From contig DATLXU010000032.1 of assembly GCA_035575515.1 (NCBI GenBank), positions 1 through 23,660 on the forward strand: DNA of 23,660 bases, written 5' to 3'. Below the pieces are notes generated by a model that saw nothing but the letters and a program-made list of their open reading frames with translations, did not search any database and had not been told where the DNA came from. Below are positions 7,724 through 15,718 of this stretch, one piece after another; position 1 is the stretch's first letter; the number at the start of each line of letters is the position of its first letter. The stretch is from DATLXU01 sp035575515 (GTDB taxonomy: Bacteria > Acidobacteriota > Blastocatellia > UBA7656). The position numbers and the translations under genes were made by a program.

Positions 7724-8659
7724 ATGTCCCCGAAATCCTCATCAGTTTCTGTTGTCATCCCTTGCTACAACCACGCGCGCTTTCTGGTCGAAGCCATTGA
7801 GAGCGTGCTGAATCAAACCTGCCGTCTGTTTGAGATAGTCGTAGTTGACGATGGCTCGACCGATGAGACTGCGACAGTGGTTGCGAATTATCCGGGCGTG
7901 CGTCTGATTCGTCAGAGCAACCAGGGACTATCGGCAGCGCGCAACGCAGGCCTTCGCGCAAGCGAAGGAAGATATGTTGTTTTCCTGGATGCTGACGATA
8001 GGCTCTTGCCCGATGCGCTTGAGATTGGGATAGAAGCTCTCGCTTCTCATCCTTGTTGCTCATTCGTGTTTGGCCGCTGCCGAATAATCGCAAAGGATGG
8101 ATCGCCCGTCGCATCCGGACTTCCGCCTCACATTGAAAGCCAGCACTATGTTGAGCTGCTGCGCGATAATTACATCTGGAATCCCGCGCAGGTGATGTAT
8201 CGCCGCGAGGCGCTTGAGCGCTTCGGCGCGTTTAACACGAACATAAGCCCTGTTGCGGATTACGAGCTTTATCTTCGCGTCACGAGGAACTCAGTTGTTT
8301 ACGATCACAACACACTTGTGGCCGAGTACCGCCAGCACGGCGAGAACATGTCCTGCGATTCAAAGATGATGCTGAAAACAACGCTTGCCGTATTGCGCTC
8401 GCAATGGGATTACGTAAAAGGCAACAGGCAATATGAAGAAGCGTACAGCGCAGGGATAAGACACTGGCAGGAGTTTTACGGCGAGCGACTCGTGAACGAA
8501 GTGCGCGCGCACGTTCGAGCGCGCAGGTGGAAACGTGCGCTCCTCGATATGCTCGCGCTAGCAAAATATTATCCTAAAGCGATTATCAAACACGCGGGAC
8601 GAAAATCGCGTCGCACCATAAGCAGGATCAAGAATCAAACTGGCCTCCTTGCGCCGTAG
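7724..8659 (+). CDS. GT2 family glycosyltransferase
   Basis: The 311-residue product starts seven bases after a GGAG ribosome site. It has the compact GT-A layout: VVIPCYNHARF (10-20), VVDDGSTDET (40-49), GLSAARNAGL, LDADD (88-92) and ADYELYLR as the later acidic element. The TDDD of its neighbours is replaced by LDADD, and it lacks their shared C-terminal segment, so it belongs to a different GT2 subgroup closer to WcaA-like chain-building enzymes. The C-terminal 60 residues are very basic (RARRWKRALL, KHAGRKSRR), which could hold it at the membrane surface. It is the last gene of the plus-strand arm and ends 20 bases from the end of the convergent methyltransferase gene. No terminator is visible between them. 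Confidence 0.92.
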   Translation: MSPKSSSVSVVIPCYNHARFLVEAIESVLNQTCRLFEIVVVDDGSTDETATVVANYPGVRLIRQSNQGLSAARNAGLRASEGRYVVFLDADDRLLPDALEIGIEALASHPCCSFVFGRCRIIAKDGSPVASGLPPHIESQHYVELLRDNYIWNPAQVMYRREALERFGAFNTNISPVADYELYLRVTRNSVVYDHNTLVAEYRQHGENMSCDSKMMLKTTLAVLRSQWDYVKGNRQYEEAYSAGIRHWQEFYGERLVNEVRAHVRARRWKRALLDMLALAKYYPKAIIKHAGRKSRRTISRIKNQTGLLAP

Positions 8660-8679
8660 CGCAAATCTGCCAATGAATT

Positions 8680-9504
8680 TCACGAAGGACGCGCGATCCC
8701 CGATAAAGAAACTGCCTCGCCAATCTCGCGCGCCTCTTTCTCTCCCGGCAAACGATGCTCGAACGGCACTGCGACCGCGCTGCAAACGAGCGTCTGCGCG
8801 AAAGCTTCAGTAGCGCAGCGATCAACGCGGAACCCCGCCGTCTCTACGAGCGATTTCAAACAACTCGGAGTCAATCCCCAGAACCAGTTGCCGTAGCCTT
8901 GCTCAGGCTCGAAGCCGTCCGTGATGCCAACCTGTTTTCCAACGCCGAGACTTTTCAATTCCCACAACGACCGCGCTTCGGCGCTTAGCATCGGAAAGAA
9001 GACCGCCGCGTTTGGCAATCCTTTTATTTCAGGAATGGTCGACGTGCGAAGTATCAGAGTCTGCCCGCACATCCGCCTCAGTGCCACGAGCAGATCAAAA
9101 GGGCTTGGATGGTGATAAAGCACGCCCGCGCAGAAGACAACATCCATTACACCAACGCGAGCAATCACGTCGGGCTGAGTCGCGTTACCAAGGATAAATT
9201 CAACCGCAGAATTGCGAGCTTTCTTCTTCGCTTCAAACTCAGGTGTCGGGCCGAAGACATCAACCGCTTTCACAGCGGTCGCGCCCGCTTCTTCTGCGAT
9301 GAATGCGTGCTCGCCGTTGACACCCCACATGCAACCCACGTCGACGAAACTATGGCCCGGAGCAAAAGATCGAATGTATTCAGGCAGCCGGTTGTAGCTG
9401 CCTACTTCCTCGCCGCGCCAGCTTCGCCAGTAACGCCACGCCCAGTTGGCGCCCGACATCTTAAGAAAACGCACTTTCCATTTGTAGAGCATAGCCAGCT
9501 TCAT
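8680..9504 (-). CDS. Class I SAM-dependent methyltransferase, CmoB-like / Methyltransf_9 type
   Basis: The 274-residue protein has a Rossmann-type SAM site: motif I is VDVGCMWGVNG (54-64), the acidic residue after strand 2 is in VDVF (81-84), and the later motifs are GNATQ and VVFCAGVLYHHPSPFDLL. The LYHHPSP and LRTSTIPE stretches recall the CmoB/DUF1698 group, but the position in a glycan locus suggests methylation of a sugar or a chain end rather than tRNA; this is inference. The ATG at 9504 overlaps the TGA of the upstream GT39 gene (ATGA), with GGGAG immediately before it. An ATG four codons in (9492) is the alternative. It is the last gene of the minus-strand arm. Confidence 0.85.
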   Translation of the reverse strand: MKLAMLYKWKVRFLKMSGANWAWRYWRSWRGEEVGSYNRLPEYIRSFAPGHSFVDVGCMWGVNGEHAFIAEEAGATAVKAVDVFGPTPEFEAKKKARNSAVEFILGNATQPDVIARVGVMDVVFCAGVLYHHPSPFDLLVALRRMCGQTLILRTSTIPEIKGLPNAAVFFPMLSAEARSLWELKSLGVGKQVGITDGFEPEQGYGNWFWGLTPSCLKSLVETAGFRVDRCATEAFAQTLVCSAVAVPFEHRLPGEKEAREIGEAVSLSGIARPS

Positions 9505-11165
9505 CTCCCTTCTGTTCGCTCGTTCGTGTTAACAGCAATCTCTTCTGGTGAACGTATGCGATAGATCGAGAATTCTGAATTGCCAATCTTCAATTCGCAC
9601 ACGCGATTCATATACTCAAACAGTACGGGATGATTTTCCGATAAGTCTTGTCTGTGCTTTTCGACAATGCCAAGCCACGCCGCGCCTTTTGTTCGCAGCT
9701 CATCAAACAACGCGATTGATTCATTATCGTCTTTGGGCAGCTCATCCCAGGCTCTGCCTCGTTCGGCTGGCGGGAAGACCCATCCGCGCCGCTGGCTGTA
9801 GTAGATTGCTACGGGATCGCCCAGATCGTTTGCCATCGTGATGACGAGGTCGCCAGAGCGTGTGACATCGTGCAGCGCAAGGCCAAGCGTGCGGCCCTCA
9901 ATCGCGTAAGGCTTGTACATCCATTGCAAGCCATCGCGCCCGTAAATCAAAATAACAACGAGCAGCGCGACGGCTATCGCAGGCGAGATGATTCGCCACT
10001 TCGCGCGCTTCGCAATTTCGCTGATAGAAACAATCGCGGACCCGGCCAGAGCCGCAGCGGCAGGATTGATGATATGAAAATTCCATGGGTTCTTAACAAG
10101 CTCCTTCGCGCCGATGATGTAGAAGACAACGCCTGCAATCATCCACCAGTGAAAAAACCATCGCGCTCGTCGCGGCTCATCGCTCGATGATTCATCAGAT
10201 GAAGGTTTCTTTCTCTTGAATTCGATGAGCAAGCCGACTGCGACGAGAACAATAACAGGCGCGGTCCACATCCAGTCTTTGAATCGTTGAGCGAGGCGCG
10301 ACAGGAAATAGCCTTGAGCCAACCAGCTTTTCAATCCGTCATCCCACAGCCAGTTCCCTTCACCCGCGAAATGATAAGGCGGGTAAGAGAACGCGAGGTG
10401 TCTCGCCCAGAAGTAATACGCCACAACCGGCGCAAGCGACATCACTGCAAAGAGCGCGAGGGCCGAAAGATTCTTTGCTTCGACAAGACGCTTGCGGCCA
10501 TTGATTGCAACTATCGCATAAGCCATCGGCAATCCTATGATGAGTCCCGGTATCTTCGTGCAGAAGCCCCACGCGCCGATGAGACCCGCCAGTAACAAAT
10601 AATGGAAGCCGTCGGTTTGGAGGTAAGCCACGAGCATCCAGCAAGCCGTCACGACGAGCGCGACCATCGCCGCGTCTGGAAGGAATGACCGCTCGATGAA
10701 GACGCTGCCGGGAATGATGGCCATCACCGCTGCAGCTATCCTTGCGCGTTTCTCATCCCACACGCGGCGCGTGAGTTGATAGAGAGCGAATATGCCTGTA
10801 AGACCAAACAGGACGGACACAGAACGCCCGACCCAATCGCGCTCGCCGAAGATTTGGTACAGCAGCGCGGCCAAGTAGCTTGCGGTTTGAAACTCGCGGC
10901 CCTGATAACTTGGGCCGGGACCGGTCCAGCTTACTTCGGGATAGAAGATGTTCCAGCTTGTGCGATAAAAGTTATCGGCTATCGTCGCCGTGCTCGATTC
11001 GCGCCAACTGAAAGCATCAACGAGCGGCTGCCGTATGTGGTTGAACCGCAGCGCCGCCGCGACAAAAAGGATGGCCAGTATCTGAAGCGCAATCATTCCA
11101 CGCTGCTTATCAGTTGATTGAGCTTGCATTCGATCAATTATTTTCGTTGTCGGGCGCATAATCAC
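9501..11165 (-). CDS. Polytopic GT39/ArnT-like glycosyltransferase
   Basis: The 554-residue protein has about a dozen hydrophobic helices and a soluble C-terminal tail, the layout of the PMT/ArnT superfamily (GT39/GT83). These enzymes take a sugar from a polyprenyl-phosphate carrier and act on the far side of the inner membrane. The first external loop normally carries a DE pair; here it reads FSWRESSTATIADNFY, keeping the glutamate but with arginine before it. The next loop, NIFYPEVSW, and a later SFLPDAAM are also typical of this subgroup. The start is either GTG 11165, overlapping the upstream TGA (GTGA), or ATG 11159, with AGGTG just upstream. It is paired with a second GT39 gene. Substrate and acceptor are unknown. 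Confidence 0.88.
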   Translation of the reverse strand: MIMRPTTKIIDRMQAQSTDKQRGMIALQILAILFVAAALRFNHIRQPLVDAFSWRESSTATIADNFYRTSWNIFYPEVSWTGPGPSYQGREFQTASYLAALLYQIFGERDWVGRSVSVLFGLTGIFALYQLTRRVWDEKRARIAAAVMAIIPGSVFIERSFLPDAAMVALVVTACWMLVAYLQTDGFHYLLLAGLIGAWGFCTKIPGLIIGLPMAYAIVAINGRKRLVEAKNLSALALFAVMSLAPVVAYYFWARHLAFSYPPYHFAGEGNWLWDDGLKSWLAQGYFLSRLAQRFKDWMWTAPVIVLVAVGLLIEFKRKKPSSDESSSDEPRRARWFFHWWMIAGVVFYIIGAKELVKNPWNFHIINPAAAALAGSAIVSISEIAKRAKWRIISPAIAVALLVVILIYGRDGLQWMYKPYAIEGRTLGLALHDVTRSGDLVITMANDLGDPVAIYYSQRRGWVFPPAERGRAWDELPKDDNESIALFDELRTKGAAWLGIVEKHRQDLSENHPVLFEYMNRVCELKIGNSEFSIYRIRSPEEIAVNTNERTEGR

Positions 11166-12736
11166 CTGCCGACGCGCCGATTGATGGTTGCGTAAACGTA
11201 AGGCTCCGCTTCGGTCATCACGCTAATCTCATAATCACCCGCGAGCGATTCGGCGTCTTTTTTAGATAGTATGATTTCTTCCTTCTGACCGCTTTGAGTA
11301 AAAGCTACAAGGTTATCGATCGTATAGGCGACTTTGATGGGACGATTGCTGTAAAACAGCGCAGCCGGGCGATAAAGCCCCGAATAAACTATCAGAGGCT
11401 CGCGCTCGCTCGATCCCGCGATGCGGGCCAATTTCGCAAGCGGCGTCTCTCCATTGAGGTAAAGCGGGCGGATCGTATTCGCAGCGGCGGCCATTAAGAA
11501 TGCAACCACAACGACAGCGCCAGCCCTGTAAGCCGCCTTCCTCTTTGCGAGCCAATAGAGCAAAACCGCAAATCCCGCGCAGGCGAATATCAGAACAATC
11601 TTGAGCGGCGCAATCAGCGCAACAATGATTGCGGCCATCGCCAGCCCGCTGTAGGCGATGGATTGATGGGAGCGGAAAGCCAGCGCGATCATCGCAGCCA
11701 CAAGAATTGAGAGGGCTGGATAGACAGGCAGTATGTACCAGCGCAGCTTCGTTCGCGCCAGCGTGCATACGACAAACACAAGAGCTGCAAATATCAGCAG
11801 GACGAGCGAGCGCGACCGGCCTCTTATGTTTTCCCGGAGACTGAGGGCGAGGGCGAACGGCGCGAGATAGACCCAAGGGAAGAAATACTTTCCAAGCCTG
11901 TCGACGTAATAGAACCGGCTTCCGCCATGTTCTTCGAGCGCGCTCGAAGAACGGGCGAGAATGCTATGGCCGATATATTGATCGGTGAACGCCTGCCCGT
12001 GCTCTGCGAGCATTAAGATATGCCAGGGCGCGGCTATTGCAAATGCGAGCAGCAACCCGACCCGGAAATGTTTTGAACGGAGCGTAGAAACAAACTGCCC
12101 TTCGAACACTAGCGCCGCAATAATTGCGGCGGGCGCAAAAAATCCCGCTGCCGATTTGGTCATCACAGCGAGCGCGCACGAAATCCATATCGCAAGCCAC
12201 CATCTCTGGCTGCCCTGCCTGAGACGAAGATACGAATAGAGCGCGCAGAAGATAAATAACGTGAGCATCATGTCTGTCGTGCCAAAACGCGCGGAAGCGA
12301 TGAATTGATAGCTCGCAAGCAGCACGGCTGCGGCGAGCAGGCCGACCCATCTATCATAGATCGAACGCGCTGTCAGAAACGTGACGACTATCAGCCCGAC
12401 GCCCGAAAGCGCCGATGCGGCGCGCGCCCAGAATTCGCTCACTCCGAATATCGAGTAGAGAATCGCGGTTGACCAGACCAACAGCGGCGGCTTGTCGAAG
12501 AATGGCTTATACTCCCAGTGCAGCGTCAGCCAGTCGCCAGTTTGAACCACTTCTTTTGCGACCTGCGCATAGATGGCTTCATCCCAATCATCGAGGCTGC
12601 CGCTGCCGAGCTTCCAGAAGATCACAATCGCGGCGAGCGCGCCTGCGGCAATCGCAGGCCAGATGTCTGACCAGTAAGAGACAGGCCGTTTTGACTCGAC
12701 GGCATGAACGTGAGGAATTCGCGCCTCGACCTGCAT
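11162..12736 (-). CDS. Polytopic GT39/ArnT-like glycosyltransferase
   Basis: This 524-residue membrane enzyme starts at ATG 12736 behind a good AAGGTGG ribosome site. After a first helix (about 27-43) the external loop reads SLDDWDEAIYAQVAKEV. It holds the acidic DE (52-53) characteristic of ArnT/PMT-type transferases that use lipid-linked sugars. WEYKPFFDKPPLLVW matches the conserved second-loop KPP motif of ArnT-like proteins. About ten more helices follow, then a short C-terminal soluble domain with LIVYSGLYRPAALFYSNRPI. It probably decorates the glycan, lipid A or a protein in the periplasm; the sequence does not decide. Its TGA overlaps the start of the second GT39 gene. The gap to the upstream GT2 gene is 41 bases. 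Confidence 0.9.
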   Translation of the reverse strand: MQVEARIPHVHAVESKRPVSYWSDIWPAIAAGALAAIVIFWKLGSGSLDDWDEAIYAQVAKEVVQTGDWLTLHWEYKPFFDKPPLLVWSTAILYSIFGVSEFWARAASALSGVGLIVVTFLTARSIYDRWVGLLAAAVLLASYQFIASARFGTTDMMLTLFIFCALYSYLRLRQGSQRWWLAIWISCALAVMTKSAAGFFAPAAIIAALVFEGQFVSTLRSKHFRVGLLLAFAIAAPWHILMLAEHGQAFTDQYIGHSILARSSSALEEHGGSRFYYVDRLGKYFFPWVYLAPFALALSLRENIRGRSRSLVLLIFAALVFVVCTLARTKLRWYILPVYPALSILVAAMIALAFRSHQSIAYSGLAMAAIIVALIAPLKIVLIFACAGFAVLLYWLAKRKAAYRAGAVVVVAFLMAAAANTIRPLYLNGETPLAKLARIAGSSEREPLIVYSGLYRPAALFYSNRPIKVAYTIDNLVAFTQSGQKEEIILSKKDAESLAGDYEISVMTEAEPYVYATINRRVGR

Positions 12737-12777
12737 AGCCCCACCTTTAATTCAAAGAGACCGTGATCGGTCTCAAA

Positions 12778-14079
12778 TCAATCGGAGCAATGACCCTGCA
12801 CGGCAATCGCGCGCTCAGACGCGGGAACGTAAGGCTCGCTCGGCCCTTCGCGCTTCACTTGCCGTCGCGCGCGCCACAAAGCGAGCGGCCCGGCGAGATT
12901 TCCAGCCATCTCAAGCAGCAAGAGCGATAGCGGATAGTCGCTTCGCCCTCGCAGCCGGGTGAAGATTCTGCGAAGGTGCTCCTGCGGCAATCTCAAACAG
13001 AGCCGCACTAAAGCGCGTCGGTCATGCTCGCTGAGCAACGTTAATAGATGATAAGCGACGTGGCCTTTGCTGTAGTTGTAAAGCTGGCGGCGAAGCGATT
13101 TCATCTCGCGACGGTGTTTGTGCCAGACGTAAGCCGACGGCTCATAGACGATTGTGAATCCGGCTTTGAGAGTTCTATAAAAAAGATATGTGTCTTCGCT
13201 GCAACCCGTATGTGTGCCCGCGCCGAGCGATTCATCAAACAAACCTATTTCAGGATGGTGAAAGATCGCAGCGCGGAACGCGGCGTTGGCCGTCGCGCCA
13301 ATCTCCCACGTTGCGACGGCAGTCCTGAACTGGTCGAACCAGTCACGGCTGAAAACGCGCCTTTCAAATCCTCGCCCAAGCCCGCCGTACATTTCAAACA
13401 GACACTGCGCGCGAGTTTCAAGCTCAAGCGGAAGGACGTTTCCGGTCACGATGGCGACATTCGGATCATTGAAAGGCGCAATCAGCTTTTCAATCCAATC
13501 CGCAGGCGCTGTCACGTCGTCATCTGTTGCAATGATGATGTCGCCAGTGCTTGCGGCAATTCCACGGTTGCGAGCGTAAGAAAGCCCTTTGCGCTTTTCA
13601 GCGACGAGCATCACGCGTGGAAACTCGGCGACGACAATCGGCGTGAGTCCCGACGCAGGGTTGTTATCAACGACGATAATCTCTATATGCCGGACCGACT
13701 GCTGTGCGACGAGCGAATTGAGGCAGCGGCGCAGATCATCGGGGCGGTCGCGCGTGGCGACGACAACGGAAACCGATACGCTCGCAGGAAGCTGCGCCGC
13801 TTCGCCATCCGCGCTTTCGCCTTCGAGCGCGTAACGCTCGCGCAAAATCGCATTGATTAATCTGGGACCGAGCGCGTCAACAATCGCATCACGCAATCGC
13901 ATCGCGCTTACAGTCTGGCGATGAGTTGGAACATCAACGCGACCGAGCAGATGGTCTTTCCACATCACAAAGACGCGCGCGCTGCGGTAATTGCTCACGT
14001 CGTCGAGCTGGCCAATCGGCTCGCTCAGGTCAATCATTCGCACAGCAATCTGTTTAAGGTCGGCGCGAGCTTGTTTCAT
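12778..14079 (-). CDS. GT2 family glycosyltransferase with N-terminal extension domain
   Basis: Of 433 residues, only about 100-430 form the GT-A enzyme: VSVVVATRDRPDDL (103-116), VVDNNP, GLSYARNRGIAA, ATDDDV (184-189) and the later CSEDTYLFYRTL. The N-terminal 95 residues are a separate domain with VFVMWKDHLLGRVDVPT and LRDAIVDALGPRLINAILRER. The adjacent gene at 14076-15389 has the same domain, so the two are tandem paralogues. After the catalytic domain come a WHKHRRE motif and a helical segment (ARRQVKREG). The ATG at 14079 overlaps the upstream TGA by four bases and has AGGAG eight bases before it. The extension's function is not known to me. Its proximity suggests acceptor or partner binding, which is a guess. 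Confidence 0.9.
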   Translation of the reverse strand: MKQARADLKQIAVRMIDLSEPIGQLDDVSNYRSARVFVMWKDHLLGRVDVPTHRQTVSAMRLRDAIVDALGPRLINAILRERYALEGESADGEAAQLPASVSVSVVVATRDRPDDLRRCLNSLVAQQSVRHIEIIVVDNNPASGLTPIVVAEFPRVMLVAEKRKGLSYARNRGIAASTGDIIIATDDDVTAPADWIEKLIAPFNDPNVAIVTGNVLPLELETRAQCLFEMYGGLGRGFERRVFSRDWFDQFRTAVATWEIGATANAAFRAAIFHHPEIGLFDESLGAGTHTGCSEDTYLFYRTLKAGFTIVYEPSAYVWHKHRREMKSLRRQLYNYSKGHVAYHLLTLLSEHDRRALVRLCLRLPQEHLRRIFTRLRGRSDYPLSLLLLEMAGNLAGPLALWRARRQVKREGPSEPYVPASERAIAVQGHCSD

Positions 14080-15389
14080 GACTTACGCTCCTCTTTGCTT
14101 GCGAGCGCAGACGTTTCACCGTGGGCAAACGATTGGGCTATGCGAGATGCCATGCGCCGTGACTTTTGATAGCGAGTCAGACCAATCAATGACCCTCGCA
14201 ACTCGGCCAGAATCAAATCGCGCGGAAAAGCAGAGGGTCGCGCGAACGAGATCAACAGCCGGCGGATGTTCCACCACCACAGCCACCATAGTCCGAGCCG
14301 CACGAAAGCCATTCGCTCGTCGGGATAATTGATCGCGCTGCGCACGAGGTATGAATAAAATCCTATGCCGTTGTTTGTTATCTGGGCGCGCAGTTGATCG
14401 TAATCGCGGCGGTGGCGATGAAACACAAGCGCGGCGGGTTCATAAACGAGCGCGTGCCCTTCTTTCAGCACGCGAAAGAACATCTCAAGGTCGCCGCCGC
14501 CATTCGTCACCGTCCCAACATCGAGCGCGACATCAAAGCGGCCAATCAAATCGAACACGCTGCGGCGGTAAGCCATATTCGCGCCGGTTCCGAACTTGCC
14601 CGCGCCGCCATGTAGCCGAGCCACGCTTTCGCCGCTTGCCGTGTCGACCCAGAACCACTTGCGCTCGAAGCCGCGCCCGAAGCCTCCGTACCGCTCGAAC
14701 AAAACCTGCGCTTCCGTTTCTAATTCGTAAGGCGCGACAAGCCCTGTCACGGCCATCACTTCTGCGTTTTCAACCAAGACGCGGGCGATTGCTTTGATCC
14801 ACTCCGAATCAACTACAACGTCGTCGTCCGTGTAAGCGATGATTTCGCCGCGAGCTTCTTCGATTGCGCGATTGCGCGCCCAGTTCAATCCGGGCCGCGC
14901 TTCGAGCACGTATCGCGCTTGCGGAAAACTTTCGCGCACAAGCTGCTCGGTGTCGCGCGCGCTCGGCGCATTGTCAATCACAAGAATGTCGAGCAACGGA
15001 TAATCGAGATGCGAGATTGCATCGAGGCAGCGCGCGAGGTCAGCCGTGCGGTCGCGAGTGCAGACGGCTACAGTCACCAGCGGCCACTGCTTATCATCCG
15101 ATTCATGCGGCGAGCTTATGAAGTCTTCTACATCAAATTTGTCTGATGTCGAAGTTGCGAGCCAATCGCGCAGCAGGTGATTTCGTATGGCAGAGCCGTT
15201 TTGTTCAAAGATGGCTTTTCTTAAATCGGTTGGCGAAAAGTTTCCGTCCTTCACCGGCAGCTTTACGTAACCGACCGGCACGCCGTGTAAACGCACAAGC
15301 GCCTGTAAAAATTCATAGCCCTGTGGGTCTTCCGGGGCAAGAATCTGGCGACTCAAGTCAGTGTCAATCAACTTCATTGAAGCCGGCAT
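14076..15389 (-). CDS. GT2 family glycosyltransferase with N-terminal extension domain
   Basis: The 437-residue product starts at ATG 15389 with AAAGGA about nine bases upstream. Residues 20-80 hold the extension domain: LVRLHGVPVGYVKLPV, then LRKAIFEQNGSAIRNHLLRDWL. The GT-A domain follows with VTVAVCTRDRTADL (105-118), VIDNAPS, GLNWARNRAI, YTDDDV (186-191) and GGDLEMFFRVLKEG. A FHRHRRDYDQL stretch and a tryptophan-rich hydrophobic segment (LWWLWWWNIRRLL) lie near the C-terminus and may touch the membrane. The fold and most motifs match the next gene downstream, so duplication is likely. It is the first gene of the minus-strand arm, so the arm's promoter should lie in the 329 bases upstream. 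Donor and acceptor sugars cannot be assigned. Confidence 0.9.
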   Translation of the reverse strand: MPASMKLIDTDLSRQILAPEDPQGYEFLQALVRLHGVPVGYVKLPVKDGNFSPTDLRKAIFEQNGSAIRNHLLRDWLATSTSDKFDVEDFISSPHESDDKQWPLVTVAVCTRDRTADLARCLDAISHLDYPLLDILVIDNAPSARDTEQLVRESFPQARYVLEARPGLNWARNRAIEEARGEIIAYTDDDVVVDSEWIKAIARVLVENAEVMAVTGLVAPYELETEAQVLFERYGGFGRGFERKWFWVDTASGESVARLHGGAGKFGTGANMAYRRSVFDLIGRFDVALDVGTVTNGGGDLEMFFRVLKEGHALVYEPAALVFHRHRRDYDQLRAQITNNGIGFYSYLVRSAINYPDERMAFVRLGLWWLWWWNIRRLLISFARPSAFPRDLILAELRGSLIGLTRYQKSRRMASRIAQSFAHGETSALASKEERKS

Positions 15390-15718
15390 TGCAGGTTTCC
15401 TTTAAGGGATTAGATTAAACAGGCTGCGCGGCGAAATTTTTTATTTAATGGAAGCGTCCAGCAGTTTGTCCAAAATACCCGGATAGTTAAGACGGCGCTT
15501 TCAACGAGAAAGCGCGCAACCGGCACATCAAAAGTATATAGCAGGAACGGCGTTTGATACAGCGAAATGGTGATTATAGCTGTTTGCAAATGGGCGCAGC
15601 CAGAGAGGTGCGCCATTTATAGAGTGTGGCGACAAGTCGCCGCACTCCAAAGATTTCCAACCTACGGGACGCACCAGTTCGCAAACAGTTATAATTTCAA
15701 ACGCATAGCAAAGCTAAT
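15390..15718. other. Gene-free region upstream of the minus-strand glycan arm
   Basis: This 329-base stretch separates the end of the DUF4118 gene from the start of the glycosyltransferase arm. It contains a perfect 8-bp hairpin at 15495-15515 (GCGCTTTC-AACGA-GAAAGCGC) in the expected leader of the arm, and the imperfect palindrome listed at 15574-15694. A weak minus-strand promoter could be TTGGAC (15473-15468) with an A/T-rich -10 zone near 15450-15444, but the match is poor. No coding frame is convincing. Confidence 0.5.
15574..15694. repeat. Imperfect palindromic element with nested hairpin
   Basis: The outer arms pair TTATAGCTGTTTGCAAA (from 15574) with the complement of TTCGCAAACAGTTATAA (ending at 15694), and the match extends imperfectly inward (TGGGCG against CGCACCA). 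Nested inside is an 11-bp stem, GAGTGTGGCGA (15622-15632) with TCGCCGCACTC (15637-15647), loop CAAG. The size of about 120 bases, nested symmetry and intergenic position resemble a small dispersed repeat. It may also end transcription of the DUF4118 gene, although no T-run follows. Confidence 0.55.

Noticed and set aside
9109..9564. 151-codon plus-strand frame over the methyltransferase
   Set aside because: It is antisense to the methyltransferase with its clear SAM motif, and no ribosome site or domain is visible.
13048..13860. 270-codon open frame on the plus strand
   Set aside because: It lies entirely antisense to a clear GT2 gene, is rich in Arg and Cys without motifs, and is explained by the GC-rich codon pattern of the opposite strand.
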